Positions 10,822-24,000 are shown, counted from the stretch's first letter. The stretch is 64,000 bases of DNA from Oncomelania hupensis (GCA_036898135.1 CM072513.1:75067074-75131073); one strand, 5' to 3'. Notes: generated by a model not told the origin, from the sequence alone. Program-made: numbers and translations.

Positions 10822-11308
10822 GGGTCATCTCAGTCAAACAGTCCCCTCTCCCCAACGTGTTGTTGGATTCTTTCCATGTTCGGGGACTAAGTGCACGGGT
10901 GGGGCTTAAACATAACTGGTAAATACAAACAGGCTGGGTGTAGTGGTTCTTGACTTATTGCATTTAAACGACACAAATCGCGCACCAATTGTACGATTTT
11001 AAGAGAGTCATATCAATCAAACAGTCCCCTCTCCCCAACGTGTTCTTTGATTCTTTCCATGTTCGGGGACTAAGTGCAGGGGTGGGGCTTAAACATAACT
11101 GGTAAATGGGAACAGACTGGGTGCAGTGGTTCTTGACTTATTGAACTTATACGACGCAAATCGCGCAACGATTGTACACACTTTCATCTACTCCCTTACA
11201 TTTGGGAGCTCCTATCCTATCACCCTAACCCATAACTTTGGGCTCGTTTTGTTTCTTGGCATATTATAGGGTGTGCCTAGGAATCAGCATTAGGGGATAC
11301 CAGATACA
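10822..11308. repeat. Two-unit module, copy 2
   Basis: Units start near 10822 and 11003 and are followed by the same tail as copy 1. Order and orientation match, so this is a direct duplication of about 480 bp. Confidence 0.8.
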
Positions 11309-12306
11309 AGATACATTCTACACTCTCTGTGCTCTGTTTACTCTCTGCCCTACCGCACATCTATGTTTATTTACCCTCTCTGCACTCAGCTTATCCAGTC
11401 CTTAATTTATCCTCTGCCCTCATTCTCTTCTTCGTGTTTACAATAATGATTTTTAACTTAGGTTTAATTAAATGTCTCCAGGGATAAGCGTCAATCTCAA
11501 GTATTCTGCCCCCAATCATCAGTTTATTCCTCTGCCGGATAAACTATGACAGGTGACGAAGTCTCTATTTGCCAAGTACACTCCAGTCACCCTCAGTTTA
11601 GCCTCTTTGCAGTTTACCCTTTTGCTCTCATCCTGTTTACACTCTCTGCTCTCAGTTTAACCTCTGCTCAGTATACCCTCACTGTAATCCGTGTACCATA
11701 TGTGCTATAGTTTACCCCATCTGTGCTCAATATACCTTTTGTACCCTCATCCTTTGTGCTTAGTTTACCTTTTCTGCACTCAGTGTACTCTTATCCTGTG
11801 TTCAGTTTATACTCTGATCTGCCCTCAGTTTACCATCTGTGTGCTTTATACCCTCTTTCTCTACTCTCCTCCTCTTTGGTCAGTTTAACTTCTGCGTTCA
11901 GTGGACCCTTTCTGCACTCAGTCTACACCTCTTTGCTCAATGTACTCCTCTGCTCTGTGTACATAAGTTTGTGTGGGTTGTGGAAATTGGAGGGCAAACA
12001 GACTGAGGGGATCATTGACCCTCTTTATACTCAGTTTATCCCTCACTGCCCTCATGCTCTTGGCTTTACAATTAAGATTTTCCTCAAATTGTTTCTTTGA
12101 CTGTCCCCATCGATCAGCAGAATTCTCTTCTAAAGTCTTCTGTCCTCAGTTTATCCCTCTGCCCCCAGTTAGGCTTCCCTGCAGAATTACGTATGACTGG
12201 TGACTATTAGTCTCAAAATGCCAAATATATTCCAGTTACCCCGTCTCCTTTGGGTTTACCCTCTCTGCCCTCAGTTTATCCTCTGCCTCAGTTTACTCCT
12301 TGTCCA
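11309..12306. repeat. Degenerate CTCAGTTTACCCTCTGC-type repeat field
   Basis: Pyrimidine-rich variants of CTGCCCTCAGTTTACCCT recur irregularly for 1 kb. On a larger scale about 11396-11600 resembles about 12022-12250: both have GCCCTCAT.CTCTT, TTTACAATAA/TTAAGATTTT, ATGACAGGTGAC/ATGACTGGTGAC and CCAGT.ACCC. This points to an old duplication with a spacing of about 620 bp. Open frames here are by-products of composition. Confidence 0.65.
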
Positions 12307-12312
12307 TTTACA

Positions 12313-12560
12313 AAATCCAATGCCTACAAAATACCATAGAAAGCCCTAGTGACCAGTTGGCAGAAAGTATCCAATATCCCCAAGCTGACCCCATACAGAG
12401 ATGAGTTTTGGGAGAGTTTTCAAGAAAAAAGGTAGGTGACTGGTCTAGCGAAGAAGAAAGAATATTGATAGAACAGATTAGGAACGAGAAAGAAGAAATG
12501 AGAATGACATAAATAATGGTAATTAATGAAGTACTACACTTCCAGAATGTGGGTAAATAT
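12313..12560 (-). mobile_element. 0.7-kb retroposon, internal fragment
   Basis: Matches the middle of the family at 32935-33639: AGTGACCAGTTGGCAGAAAG, GAGAGTTTTCAAGAAAAAAG, GGTCTAGCGAAGAAGAA and TTCCAGAATGTGGG. Both ends are missing. Confidence 0.75.
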
Positions 12561-12682
12561 ACAAAAAGATACGCCCGTAACCACACAATGGAGTGGTAGA
12601 AGAGGGGTACACATCTGACCTTTTCTTACCCTTTGGGTCACAGACTTCCTCACTAACCGAACACAGACAGTGTGCATTAAAG

Positions 12683-12837
12683 CCCCCCCCCCCCCCCCCC
12701 CCCCCCTCCGCCACTTTCATCACCATCATCGTCTTCGTCATCACCGACGTCATCACTATTATCATCTGCAGCAGTTGCAGCTACATCATCATCCTCATCA
12801 TCGTCATCATCAGCAGCAGCAGCAGCAGCAGCATCAT
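12683..12837. repeat. Poly(C) and degenerate CAT/CAG trinucleotides
   Basis: A 24-bp C run is followed by CATCATCAT and (CAG)n. It generates spurious Pro/His and Asp/Gly frames. Confidence 0.9.
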
Positions 12838-13649
12838 CCCACTGTATCTCCTCTGTCAAGGTCATCAACACAGGTGCGCCACAGGGTACTGTGATAGCCC
12901 CCTTTGTCTTTACCCTGTACACAAACAACTGCCAAATTTCCAGAGATGACACACATATTATCAAATTTTCTGATGCTGCTGCTGTTGTCGACCTTTCAGA
13001 CTCTGTGACATGTTACGAGCAAAGTGTCAACTCTTTTGTCAACTGGTGTGATAGGAACCATCTTGAACTGAATGTCAAAAAGACTAAAGAAATGGTTGTG
13101 GACTTTAGGCGGAATGGGACTGATTTGCCAGCACTCTTGTTAAAGGGAGAAGAGGTAGAAAGAGTAGACACCTATAGATATCTTGGCATTCTCATTGACG
13201 ATAAGTTAAAGTTCACAGCTAACGCTGAGGCAGTGTTCAAGAAGTGCAGACAGAGGATGTATATGTTGTACAAACTGCGTTCACTGATGGTGTCGCAAAG
13301 AATTTTGCAGCAGTGCTATACTGCTTTCATTGAGTCTGTGTTAACATTCTCATTCATCTGTTTCTATTAGTCTCTTAATCTCAAAAACCAAAATTCTCTT
13401 AACAGTATCTCCAGAACATGTAGCAAGATTGTAGGCAGAAATCTCCCCCGTCTCTGCGATTGGTTCCAAACAAGGGCCCTGAGCAATGCCATGTGCATCA
13501 TTAAAGACCCCACCCACCCCCTGTGCCCCCTCTTCCAGTGTCTTCCGTCCGGGGTTCGACTCAGGACAATGCAATGCCGAACAGTTCGCTTTAGTTCCAC
13601 TTTCATCCCTACTGCAATTACCCTTTTCAATTCAACCAACAAACGCTGA
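12838..13649 (+). pseudogene. LINE reverse transcriptase, C-terminal fragment
   Basis: The frame reads NTGAPQGTVIAPFVFTLYTN, then THIIKFSDAA where the catalytic F/YADD box should be. It continues WCDRNHLELNVKKTKEMVVD and VDTYRYLGILIDDKLKF, the conserved blocks after the palm. TAG at 13368 breaks the frame. The same frame then goes on to SRTCSKIVGRNLP and ends at TGA 13647-13649. The loss of both catalytic aspartates in FSDAA plus the stop make it inactive. Confidence 0.85.
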
Positions 13650-14222
13650 TGGCTCTGCTCAGGACACCTCACCACCCTCAAATTAATAACCCCATCATTT
13701 ATTTTTATCTGATTAATTGCTTTTACAATCAAACTTGTATGTTTTACTCTACTACCCACATGTCCATTGATAATTATTGTGTTTGTAAGTGTGAGTGTAT
13801 TACCTTATTTGTCAAGGACTGTTTGGTATTTTTTATCTCGTTGTTATAGTTGCTTATGATGTGTTCGGTGTGGATGAGTGCACGGCTGCAGTGATGAGTG
13901 GGCAAATGTAGTGCGTGAGTGTGTTGTAACTGCGCGAGGCTTTTATGACTGAAATAATAGTGCCTATTCTTTAGTCCTACTTCTTACCTGTAATATTTTT
14001 ATCTGCAAGAGGCGTTCGCTCAATCAATGCATAGTTAAATTATGTACGGATGATGTGCGTACGGATTCTATGCTTTCTGAACCTCTTATATTAGTCTGTG
14101 TCTTATTATTGTTCATTATAACTGTCTTGATGTGTGGAGCCATTATATAACATAATGTGATGAGACTTGTACAATATTTCCATTCCTGTGGTAATAAAGA
14201 TGTGTTGAATTGAATTGAATCG
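12838..14222 (+). mobile_element. 5'-truncated LINE, Rex1/CR1-like
   Basis: A reverse-transcriptase C-terminal half (12838-13649) is followed by about 570 bp of 3' UTR. It ends in AATAAAGATG and a (TTGAA)n tail at about 14199-14220, the typical layout of a non-LTR 3' end. The clade is inferred from the GAPQG and YRYLGI segments and the tail. Confidence 0.75.
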
Positions 14223-14863
14223 AATTTTTCTTGAAACTATGAAATTAAATATATATTACAGAAATGGATCAGGCTTGCAAACAGAACATTCTTCCATGAA
14301 TATGCATCAGCACAAAAGAAAAAAAGCAACACTGGTGATTAGATAAGTACATGAGATCCAAAATTTATTTAATAAAAGATGCACATTTAAAAATCATACA
14401 TTTGGACATACGTATATTCACACCTCAGAACTACAGATACAACTCATGTAAGTATAATTATTTCATAGAAACATGAGTTAATTCTTAACAGTTGTCTATT
14501 AGTCAACGTAATAGCATAATACAAACACGTGTACATAAATATCATATATACTATCATTACATGATTATACATTCCGCAACTAATACACATGTATGTACAG
14601 GCATACACATACATGCCCATATTCACACATTCCTACGTATATACACAGTAACAAGTGTTTGTTTCTCTTTGCCAATAAAAAAATCAGGATCATTACGTAT
14701 TTTGCCTCTGGGAAAAAACCAACCAATTTCTAACGTTTAACATCATTTTCCACTTTCTAACGTTTAACATAATTTTCCACTGACCCCAATGTTGTTGGTT
14801 TGTTCTTTTTTTTTTTTTTTTTTTTGAACCTCAGTTGCATGCAGACCAAATTCACCTTTTCAA
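14223..14863. other. AT-rich stretch, no gene
   Basis: Contains a (CATA)-rich segment, a short direct repeat (TTTCTAACGTTTAACATAATTT-like units at about 14725-14780) and a T-run (14803-14825). Confidence 0.5.
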
Positions 14864-15563
14864 TGGGGTTATTTTTTTGGGAATGTGAAAATTACCGCAC
14901 CATCAGCCATCACAGCAAGGTCCTCCTGAAAATAATACTCAACAGGTTGAAACCCCCACCTGAACAAATCATAGCTGAAGAGCAAGCAGGATTCAGGGCA
15001 GGGCGAAGTACCACTGAACAGATTTTCAACCTCAGAATAATCTGCGAGAAATATCTACAGCACCAATTTGGTAAGACAGGACCATCAGTCTACATTCCTA
15101 GGTAAGGCTGCTGCGCCCCCTTGTCATTTCCGTCTTCCTATACGCTTGCGAAACATGAACCCTCACAGCAGATCTCCAACGAAGAATACAAAGCATGGAG
15201 ATGAGGTGCAACAGAAGACTTCTGGGCATTTCTTATACCCAGCATATCACCAACGACGAAGTCCGACAGACCATCACACAAGCCATTGGACAACACGATG
15301 ACTTTCTCACAGTGGTGAAAAAAACTGACACTCCGATGGTATGGCCAAGTCACCAGATCATCATGTCTTGCAAAGACCATCCTGCAAGGCACAGTGCAAG
15401 GAGGTAGAAGAGGGAGACTGAAAAAGAGGTGGGTGGGCAACATTCGAGAATGTTCGACTGGTTTGACACTGAGCGAAACAATCAGGGTTGCCGAGGACAG
15501 GGAAAGATGGAGTACGTAACGCTGGTTAAACGATCATCTGCGGTGCCCCTACGACCTCCGAGA
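14864..15563 (+). pseudogene. LINE (endonuclease-RT family), internally deleted
   Basis: The first part encodes YRTISHHSKVLLKIILNRLK and IIAEEQAGFRAGRSTTEQIF, the RT fingers region. After about 15085 it jumps to the C-terminal part (frame-shifted RRLLGISYTQHITNDEV) and ends at GATAGGATAGG. RT catalytic motifs between them are deleted. Related 3' ends are at 27163-27470, 27679-28230, 51071-51335 and 61628-61982. Confidence 0.8.
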
Positions 15564-15828
15564 TAGGATAGGTTACTTCAGGTCTTCTTCATTGGTTCTT
15601 TTTTTTTTTTTATGTTTCTTTATGTGGACACATGTTATATCTGTAAATAAAATAAAATAAAATAAAATAAAAATAAGCAAAAAACTAAATATGATTAAAC
15701 CATGTTACAAAACCCTTACCAACATTTGCTTTTCAAAAATAACATTAGGAACGAAAAAAGACTGGGTCTGTTTGTATACAACTAACACACATTTTTGCTA
15801 TTAGAATTATATGATTAATTTTTTTCAA
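15564..15828. repeat. T-run and (AAAAT)n, no gene
   Basis: T13 at about 15599 and AAAAT repeats at 15645-15672, then AT-rich sequence. Confidence 0.7.
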
Positions 15829-16031
15829 AATCCAAAAACAGTGCATCTGAAACACTAAGTTTTATATTTACCTTATAATGAAATTCAATGTAATTTTCAA
15901 TTTCTAGCCAGAATTGTCTTATGACTGGACAATAAATAAAAAAAATGTTCAACAAAATCTACAGTATCATTACAATAAGAGCACTTGTTATTGTCCCTGA
16001 CTTTTATTTTAGGCAATATAATACATGTATT

Positions 16032-16732
16032 GATTGATTTATTTATTGTTGCTTTAGGTCCAGCGGACTCTTCCGAGCCAAATCAGGACCGGACAACCCC
16101 CGATCCGCATAAAAGATCCGTTGAAACAACCCCAGTGGGAAAATTGAATGCCCTCCTCCGGCCAGTCACTTTACAATAAAGACATCCCACGCGAGGGACG
16201 GCTGAGGGTTGACCTCAACTACGCGAACCCCCGGTTACAAAAACAAAATAGAATACAAACATCATTATAAATCAGCAACAAAACGCATACATATAAAATG
16301 CCTATAGTGCTAAATAGTACAATCATAGGAAGCCCTAGTGACCACCCGGCAGAAAGCGTCCAACACTCCCAAGCTGATCCAACAGACCTCATACACAAAC
16401 AAGGAGTCTTGTCCAGGAAGAGTTTTCAAGAAAAAAGGTAGGTCATTGATCTAGCGAAGAAGAAGATAGTATAGCAGAGTGAAGGACAGAGCAGGAATAG
16501 GAAAGAGTAAATGAGGAAGACAGCGACAGTGGGAATTTAAAGCACTAAATTTCCATAAAGTGGGGATACTATTTATACTGAAAACCCCCGGCACTCCAAC
16601 GGGGGTACTGTTGCTGCAGTGAATCTGTCTTGCCTATAAAGGAAAGACAGGTTTTCAACTGTGGCTTTCACTTTTCCCTTTATAGGTTTGAACAATCTAC
16701 AGTGGCAAGATTGCTCATGACCCCAAGGGGTC
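16032..16732 (-). mobile_element. 0.7-kb retroposon, full length with target duplication
   Basis: Sense is the minus strand. The 5' end is CCCCTTGGGGTCATGAGC (near 16730) and the 3' end is ...GACCTAAAGCAACAATAAAT with a short TCAA-type tail (16032). It is flanked by AATACATGTATT (16020-16031) and AATACATTTATT (16733-16744). The paralogous unit B reads AATACATGTATTAGTAGG without the insertion. A TATAAATAG box lies about 150 bp into the element. No ORF exceeds about 80 codons, so it is non-autonomous. Confidence 0.9.
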
Positions 16733-17252
16733 AATACATTTATTAGTAGGGTAAATATTCTGTAAAACTTTCCAATGAAGGACCCGGAGTCTAACCTCTT
16801 TTAAAGCATTAACAGCAACTGACCAGTAGTCATTAGTATTAATGTCAAATTTTCCTTTCCAAAAGGCAACCGCACAAGGACAAACGTTATATTTGATGAT
16901 TTATTTGGATTATCAATCTCAAGAATATGAGCTGAATAGCTATGGCTGTGAATAAAAACATTCAAACTAAGGTGCTAACATAAAATACAAACATGCATCA
17001 AGTCCAACAGTTCTGTGTTCAAAAAGAACTTTCTATTCATGGATATAACTGTAAATGACTAGAACATTCATTAAAAATTATCACTCCGTAGTTTAAAACA
17101 GCAATATCAGTATCACGCTAATACAATAGTATAGGCCAGAAAACAGGTATGTGACACGTATTACAAGTTGTAGCCACTGAAAATAACTCAGAAGCACACA
17201 AGTCTGGGATGGAAACACAATATTTACAAAATTTGAGACACAGGTTGAGCTA

Positions 17253-17405
17253 CTATATACAGTTGCTGCAGAAGAATAAATCAGTGAGGGCACTAGTATC
17301 AAAGTTCACACACGGAAAATGGAACCATTTATGACAACAGTCACACCTGACCATTGGATTCTCTGCGGTGTTTGGTTCATTTTGGTACATTTTTGTTTTA
17401 TTATC
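17253..17405 (-). pseudogene. Duplicated PHD-finger fragment
   Basis: Encodes NPMVRCDCCHKWFHFPCVN through FFCSNCI, identical in plan to the PHD finger of the adjacent gene. The first CxC pair is missing because the duplication ends there. It is fused to unrelated upstream sequence and is not expected to fold. Confidence 0.8.
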
Positions 17406-18014
17406 CCCATTCAAAATCCAAAAACAGTGCATCTGAAACACTAAGTTTTATATTTACCTTATAATGAAATTCAATGTAATTTTCAATTTCTAGCCAGAAT
17501 TGTCTTATGACTGGACAATAAATGAAAAAAAAAGTTCAACAAAATCTACAGTATCATTACAATATGAGCACTTGTTATTGTCCCTGACTTTTATTTTAGG
17601 CAATATAATACATGTATTAGTAGGGTAAATATTCTGTAAAACTTTCCAATGAAGGACCCGGAGTCTAACCTCTTTTAAAGCATTAACAGCAACTGACCAG
17701 TAGTCATTAGTATTAATGTCAAATTTTCCTTTCCAAAAGGCAACCGCACAAGGACAAACGTTATATTTGATTATTTATTTGGATTATCAATCTCAAGAAA
17801 ATGAGTTGAATAGCTATGGCTGTGAATAAAAACATTCAAACTAAGGTGCTAACATAAAATACAAACATGCATCAAGTCCAACAGTTCTGTGTTCAAAAAG
17901 AACTTTCTATTCATGGATATAACAGTAAATGACTAGAACATTCATTAACTCAGAAGCACACAAGTCTGGAATGGAAACACAATATTTACAAAATTTGAGA
18001 CACAGGTTGAGCTA

Positions 18015-21000
18015 CTATATACAGTTGCTGCAGAAGAATAAATCAGTGAGGGCACTAGTATCAAAGTTCACACACGGAAAATGGAACCATTTATGACAAC
18101 GGTCACACATGACCATTGGATTCTCTGTGGTGTTTGGTTGGCGGCAAACACAAAACAGCTTCTCCGTATTGGTCGAGTGAACGCCCTTGCTTCGCCTACC
18201 TTTGGCAAACACCTCAGTCTGGAAGCATGTGGTAAGGTGCTGGGGCATCGTCTCCTCATATTAATGGAGCTGCTCTGGCCGCAAACCAGCACATAATGCA
18301 CGTGCATAAGCGATGGCAAAATAACCACATGTGTTGCCTCCTTTCTGCCTTTGTACATCCATGAGGTGGATGGTCATCTTTGATGCATCAGAATAGAGCA
18401 ACCACCCCAACTGTGTTAAGAATTTCTGCCAACAATCTTTTCGAATGCTCTTATAAAAAGAATCATATACCATGATCTCTCCTGGCTCAGAGCAGAAAAT
18501 GTTACTTACAGTTACCCAGTGCCGGCCTACAACTAGTACAAGCAGGATTTGAACGAACTTGCCATCAAGGGTGCCAAGTCGCTGACAACCAACAGACTCA
18601 AAAACAGAAATTCGTTGGAACCCAGAAATATCAGGAAACTGTTGTTGCAGTAGGGCTAAGCCATGGTCTATATGGAGGTCCTCTAGGTCTCTTTGCTCCA
18701 TAATGAACTTCATCATTTTCTTCATCTCATGACACTGCTTGGTGGCTGGAGCCACAGGGAGCTTCTCTGCTCTACGTCGTTTTGCTGGAGTGTTACTCTC
18801 AAACAGCACATCTTCTAAATCTAACGGCTCTAACTGACCTCTGCAGTCAATGACTGTACCCTCAATCAGCATGTCTGCATGTGTCACTACTGCCTCGGTC
18901 ATATTAACTGTCACTACTGTTTCTGTCGTCTCTAATGTCCGTCCATCCACCACTGAGCGAGTCTCCATCCCATCACACTGCTTGGTGGCGGCTGCTACAG
19001 GGAACTTCTCTATTTTACGTTGTTTTGCTGGATTTTCACCCTCAAACAGCTCATCTGTTGCTAATGTCTCTGTCATCATAATTGTCTCTACTGTTTCTGT
19101 CATCTCTAATGTCCATCCATCCACCACTGAGCTAGTCTCCTTCCCATCACACCGCTTGGAGGCTGCAGCTACAGGGAGCTTCTCTGCACTATGTCATTGG
19201 ACTGGAGTTTCACCCTCAAACAGCACATCTGTCACTATTGTCTCTACCTCAACTGTCTCTACCGTTTCTGGCGTTCCTATTGCCCGTCCATCTAACACTA
19301 AGCTAGTCTGATCCTGTCTGTAAGTATGGTCGCTTGTCCAGGACACAGTTGTCTCTGCCTGTATGTCCATCAGTCCGTCATCTAAATCTAAAATATTTCC
19401 AGTAGGTCGGTTGTGTCCAGGGCTGTCTGCTTCTTCAGTTCGGGATGTTACTCGGTCCTTAGATGGGTTGTCGTAAGGGCTGTCCACTTCTGCACTCAGG
19501 GATGTTGGATCCCTCACAGGCTTGAGCTGGCAATAGGCAACACGCACTTTCAAAGGCCTGCTCTCTCCCTCCTTCGTCAGCAGCACCCTCTGATGGCTGT
19601 CTATGTCTAAGATCCTGCAACAATAGATGTGCGGTTTAAGGTGCCAGGTCCTACAGCTGGTTTCACACTAGCAAACGATTTCAAACTTCCCAATCTTTTC
19701 ATTGGGGATCAAACACAATTAAGATGCATGTAAATATGTGCGATCAGGCACAAATAAATACATTCAGAGGTGCCAACCCCCTAAACTTCTTGTCAGTATT
19801 TCCGGACCCGTTTGTCAGTATTTTTTAACACTTGTCAGTATTTTTTTCTCGCAAAACCCAGCCTATGACACTATAAAGTAACGACAGGCTTCTCTCTGAA
19901 ACAGCAGGCTATTTTCAGTCCTCTAAAATCACGATGAAAATCAGCTTGTTGAACACCACACTTGTTTTACTCTAAAATCACCATGAAAATCAGCTTGTTG
20001 AACACAGTGAGTGCAGGAGTACTATTCTGAGACCAGAAACCAGTACAGAAGCACCGCTGGCAAAGATAAACGATCGGCAACTTCTCCTCTGTATTTTTAT
20101 AAAAGCTACCGTATTTCCGTATTTAATTCACTTCGCCAGAATTAAATACGGTCTATCCGTACTGGTTGGCACCTCTGTACATTATGCCTTCTCAGATCAA
20201 CACGGATTTATAGTCACAATTACTACTACTACCAATAATATTAATTAAAACATTTGAATAAAAATGACACTTTATAAACAATGTCATAAATAAAGATATT
20301 TGCATAAAAATTAGAAGAAAAAAAAAGAGAAGACATTTTGAAAACAGAAAAAGAGAAACTGAGTCTGACTTTAGGGATTAATTTATAGCATGAAAAAATA
20401 TTTAAATATATGTCTGTCCAAAATAATTAAAATAGGCCTTATATATCAACTCAGCAACAATAACCCAAAACCATGGTCTGTCCAAACATATTTAGTGGTG
20501 ATGAAATCATACATAATGACAAAACAGTTCGTATTTCCTTACATGTATGGCCCAGTCCATGTGGGGTTCATGGCGCCACCTTTCCGCCCCGCGTCCTTCA
20601 TGTTCCTGCGCAGAACTCGGTCTCCTGCCTTCAGCTGAAAGGTTTTCACTCCCTTCGAAGCTCGCTTGGCAAAGGTCTTCTGCTGTTTTAGGTGAGCCTG
20701 GTCCTGGTTGTCTCGTACTGTCTGGTAAGTGACCATTACATGATGCTCCAGACTGGCTACCCTTGCCTCAATATCATCCATTGTAAACTCCGCTACACAA
20801 TTTGCCACATCATCTGCATCTTCCATCTAATTTATAAAAACAAAAAATGTGTGTGTCATTGACAATTAAAATTGCATTCCACCAAAAATGTACCACAAAT
20901 ATTTTTCCTGTAGAATGTCTCTCCAGTGTCCACCCATAAGTTAAATTGTTTGACAATAGATCTGCCAAATGCATCATGGTTTTTTGGAGCTCATGTCACC

Positions 21001-24000
21001 AGCCATAATCAATTAATATTTTTTCCATATTTCAAAGAGTAAAAATGTGAAAAAATATGCATACATGTCTTGAAACTAAAAAAGCTGTTTACCAAAAGCG
21101 TAAGACAAGATGAAATGAAAAATGCAGTAGTACAAAATTGTGCATCAAGTACAGCTCTCCTACAGAATGAGATTATCCTTCTCTGCCCTCAGATTACCAT
21201 CCGCCTCCCCCTCCTTTTCCCTATCCTCGCCATTTAACAAAGCACATAAACAAGCAGGCAAAAATCAAAGTACCTGAATAATCTGTCGAGGGTGTCGGCC
21301 ATACCAAAGATAAAATGGGGAGTACTGTGTGGAGGACTGCGGCTGGGTCCTGATGGAAAATGCAACCGCACTTAGGAAATTGTCCCAGTCTGCGCCGTTG
21401 TTCTGGTGCACAAGCTTGCTCAGCCTCGTCTTAACAGTGGAGTTTGTTCTCTCGTCAAGACCGTTCGTCTGTGGATGATAGGCCGAAGTCACCGATCTTT
21501 CAACCTTGAACTGTTTACACAATTCTTCGTTCAACTTGTAATATGAAACAAAAAAACGAAAGAAAGACATTAATTACTTGAACAACTATCGACGCTGTCG
21601 CCTTCCACTTTTTTTAATTTCTTGTAAGGAGATAGTCGTGATTGAAAACTGGAACACAAAGCGGAAATAAAACAAAACTTCTGTAACAGTAAAGCTGTCA
21701 AAGGTGTGCATGTATGCAACACCATTATGTAATATAAACCTTACCAATAATTTACTTATAGCTGATGCTAGACAGAATATAAAACTAACTCATTCAGCCA
21801 ATGTAACCCCTGAGCAAAGGAAATTTTGGATTTAATTAATAACAGTATTAACTGCATGTACGCAAATTTACAGCACATTTTGAACGCACCTCTGTGCTGG
21901 TGTCCATATTACACTACCTGTTATATTTATTGGTGTCTTATATTAGTAATCATAATACTAAAGGTAGTGTAATACAGCGGTGCATCCAAAGTGTGCTGTA
22001 AATTTGATTACTAAAATAAGAAACCATGAGGAAAAATAAAAAATAAAAAGCATATCATGAAAGATCTAAAAAGTAATATTATATGCATGTAGCTGCTAGA
22101 TAAAAAATCTAACACCCCTTCTCCTTCCCCCCTCCCAAAAACAAAACACCCTACAAGTAATCCTATAATGCTGATATGATACAAATGACAAAGTGTCCCT
22201 TAGTCAAGTTAGTGTAAAATAATAATAATATACTTTAAGTACAAATAATGGGCAAGGAGATATACCAAACCTTCAGAACAACAACCGTTCACTCATTGAG
22301 CAAGCCAAACATGAAACATGATTGATTGATTGATTTATTGTTGCTTTAGGTCCAGCGGACTCTTCCGAGCCAAATCAGGACCGAACATGAAACATAGCAG
22401 TACAGAAATTACAATAGTCATATTAAGACTTTACTAAGTACTTCCATTTCAAACAATTTAATGATCATGTACCTTGTTCACAAACTCCTTCCCCTGGTCA
22501 GACAACAGCCGCTTTGGTGCCCCACATCTGAAATAAAAAAGATGGCAAGTCACTAAAACGTATCAGGTCTGACCCGGCCTGGGATCGAAGCAGGACCTTC
22601 CCCACACGAGGCAGACACCTTCACAAATGAGCCACCAAAGCCGTTATACTACAAGTTGCATTCATAAGTTTTCATGTTCCATTGACGAAACGAAACACAC
22701 ACACAGACATAAATACACACACACACACTATTACAGCTATGTCAAAGTGCACAAAATAATGTATAATGACACACACACAAACACAATATGTCCTAATGAA
22801 ATTTATGTCCCTTGAAAGCATTTGCTCTTTAATTCACTACAATTTCGGGCTTGCTCAGAGGGTCTGTAACTTTTCTGTTTGCTAATAACCAGTTAAAAAA
22901 AATAAATCACCAAAGAATTCATCATATATAATATTATAAACATACCGAGAGAAAAACTCTGCAATGGCTTCACATACGCCTGACGCTTCCTTTGTTGGCA
23001 GAGGGTACAGTTCTATCCATTTCGTTAAATAATCAGTAAAGGTTAAAATGTAGCGATGTCCTCGCTTGGTAGTGGGCAAAGGTCCTGGAAGGTAAAAATA
23101 ATATAAATTAAAATGATACACTGATTGTTATGCTATACTTTGTCGACATCAGATACTTTAACAAATGAACATTAAGATCAGAAACAGAAATATTGCCAAT
23201 TTCTTCCCTAAAATAACAGCACATTTCTAATTGTATTGAAAAACGATAATGTTACATGTTCCATACAGAAGTGTACAGTTAAAGAAATCCTGTATGTATA
23301 AAGTCTTGCGCATTGAACAACAATAATAGATTTGACTAATCAGTAGAGATGAACACTTCGCGTGCCCTTCCACATGATTAGTAACTAAGCAATATTACCT
23401 TTATATATTATGTCTATAAACTCTGAGAAAGAGCAACAAAAAGGTCCAATCTTCCTGCTAAGAGCTAGTGAAATTCCCAGGTGTGTAACAATTTTCACTT
23501 AGGTTAGATACTGAAAGATGTTCAGACAGACCGGTTTGGAACAAAAGCAGAAGAGTCAAGCGCTATATTTACCAATGAGGTCCATCCCCACCAGCTCCAT
23601 AGGCTCCTTCACCTTAATGCTTTGAAGCGTAGGGGCCTGTGTTTTCATCTTCTCATAACCTTGGCATGTGAGGCATGTAGAAATCTGGGAAAAAAATGAA
23701 CATAGCAAATATAAAAATTCAATTAGGAATGCATTTGAACGACTTGCTATCTAGTTAGTTTGTTCATTGTTTTTTATGTGGAGAGAATTTGAGGGGTGCA
23801 TGTTTCAAAGGATAAACAGAAATCAGACAAACATCAAGATCATGTGTACCACAGAAGACGTTGCAACCACTAGCAATCCTGCAATGTCAATACTGAGCCA
23901 TGACCAGTATGTAAAACGAAATGGATCAATCAATCAATGAAATTGAAATCAATATAGGAAATTCCAGTGGACTAAAGAATAATTGAGATAAACTGCAAAA

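Larger units (their letters stand above)
15829..18149. repeat. Tandem duplication of the Ginger1 gene 3' end
   Basis: Unit A (15829-17375) and unit B (17409-18149) share nearly all sequence, from AAATCCAAAAACAGTGCATC through the last coding residues of the gene. Unit A carries a 0.7-kb retroposon (16032-16732) that unit B lacks, and about 110 bp (about 17076-17186) absent from B. Otherwise only scattered differences are visible, so the duplication is recent. Confidence 0.85.

Noticed and set aside
11691..12203. Cys/Leu-rich plus-strand frames
   Set aside because: Translations of the CTCAGTTTACCC repeat field.
12523..12964. Pro/His, Asp and Gly-rich frames on both strands
   Set aside because: Caused by the poly(C) and CAT/CAG repeats; the real coding remnant here is the LINE RT beginning about 12838.
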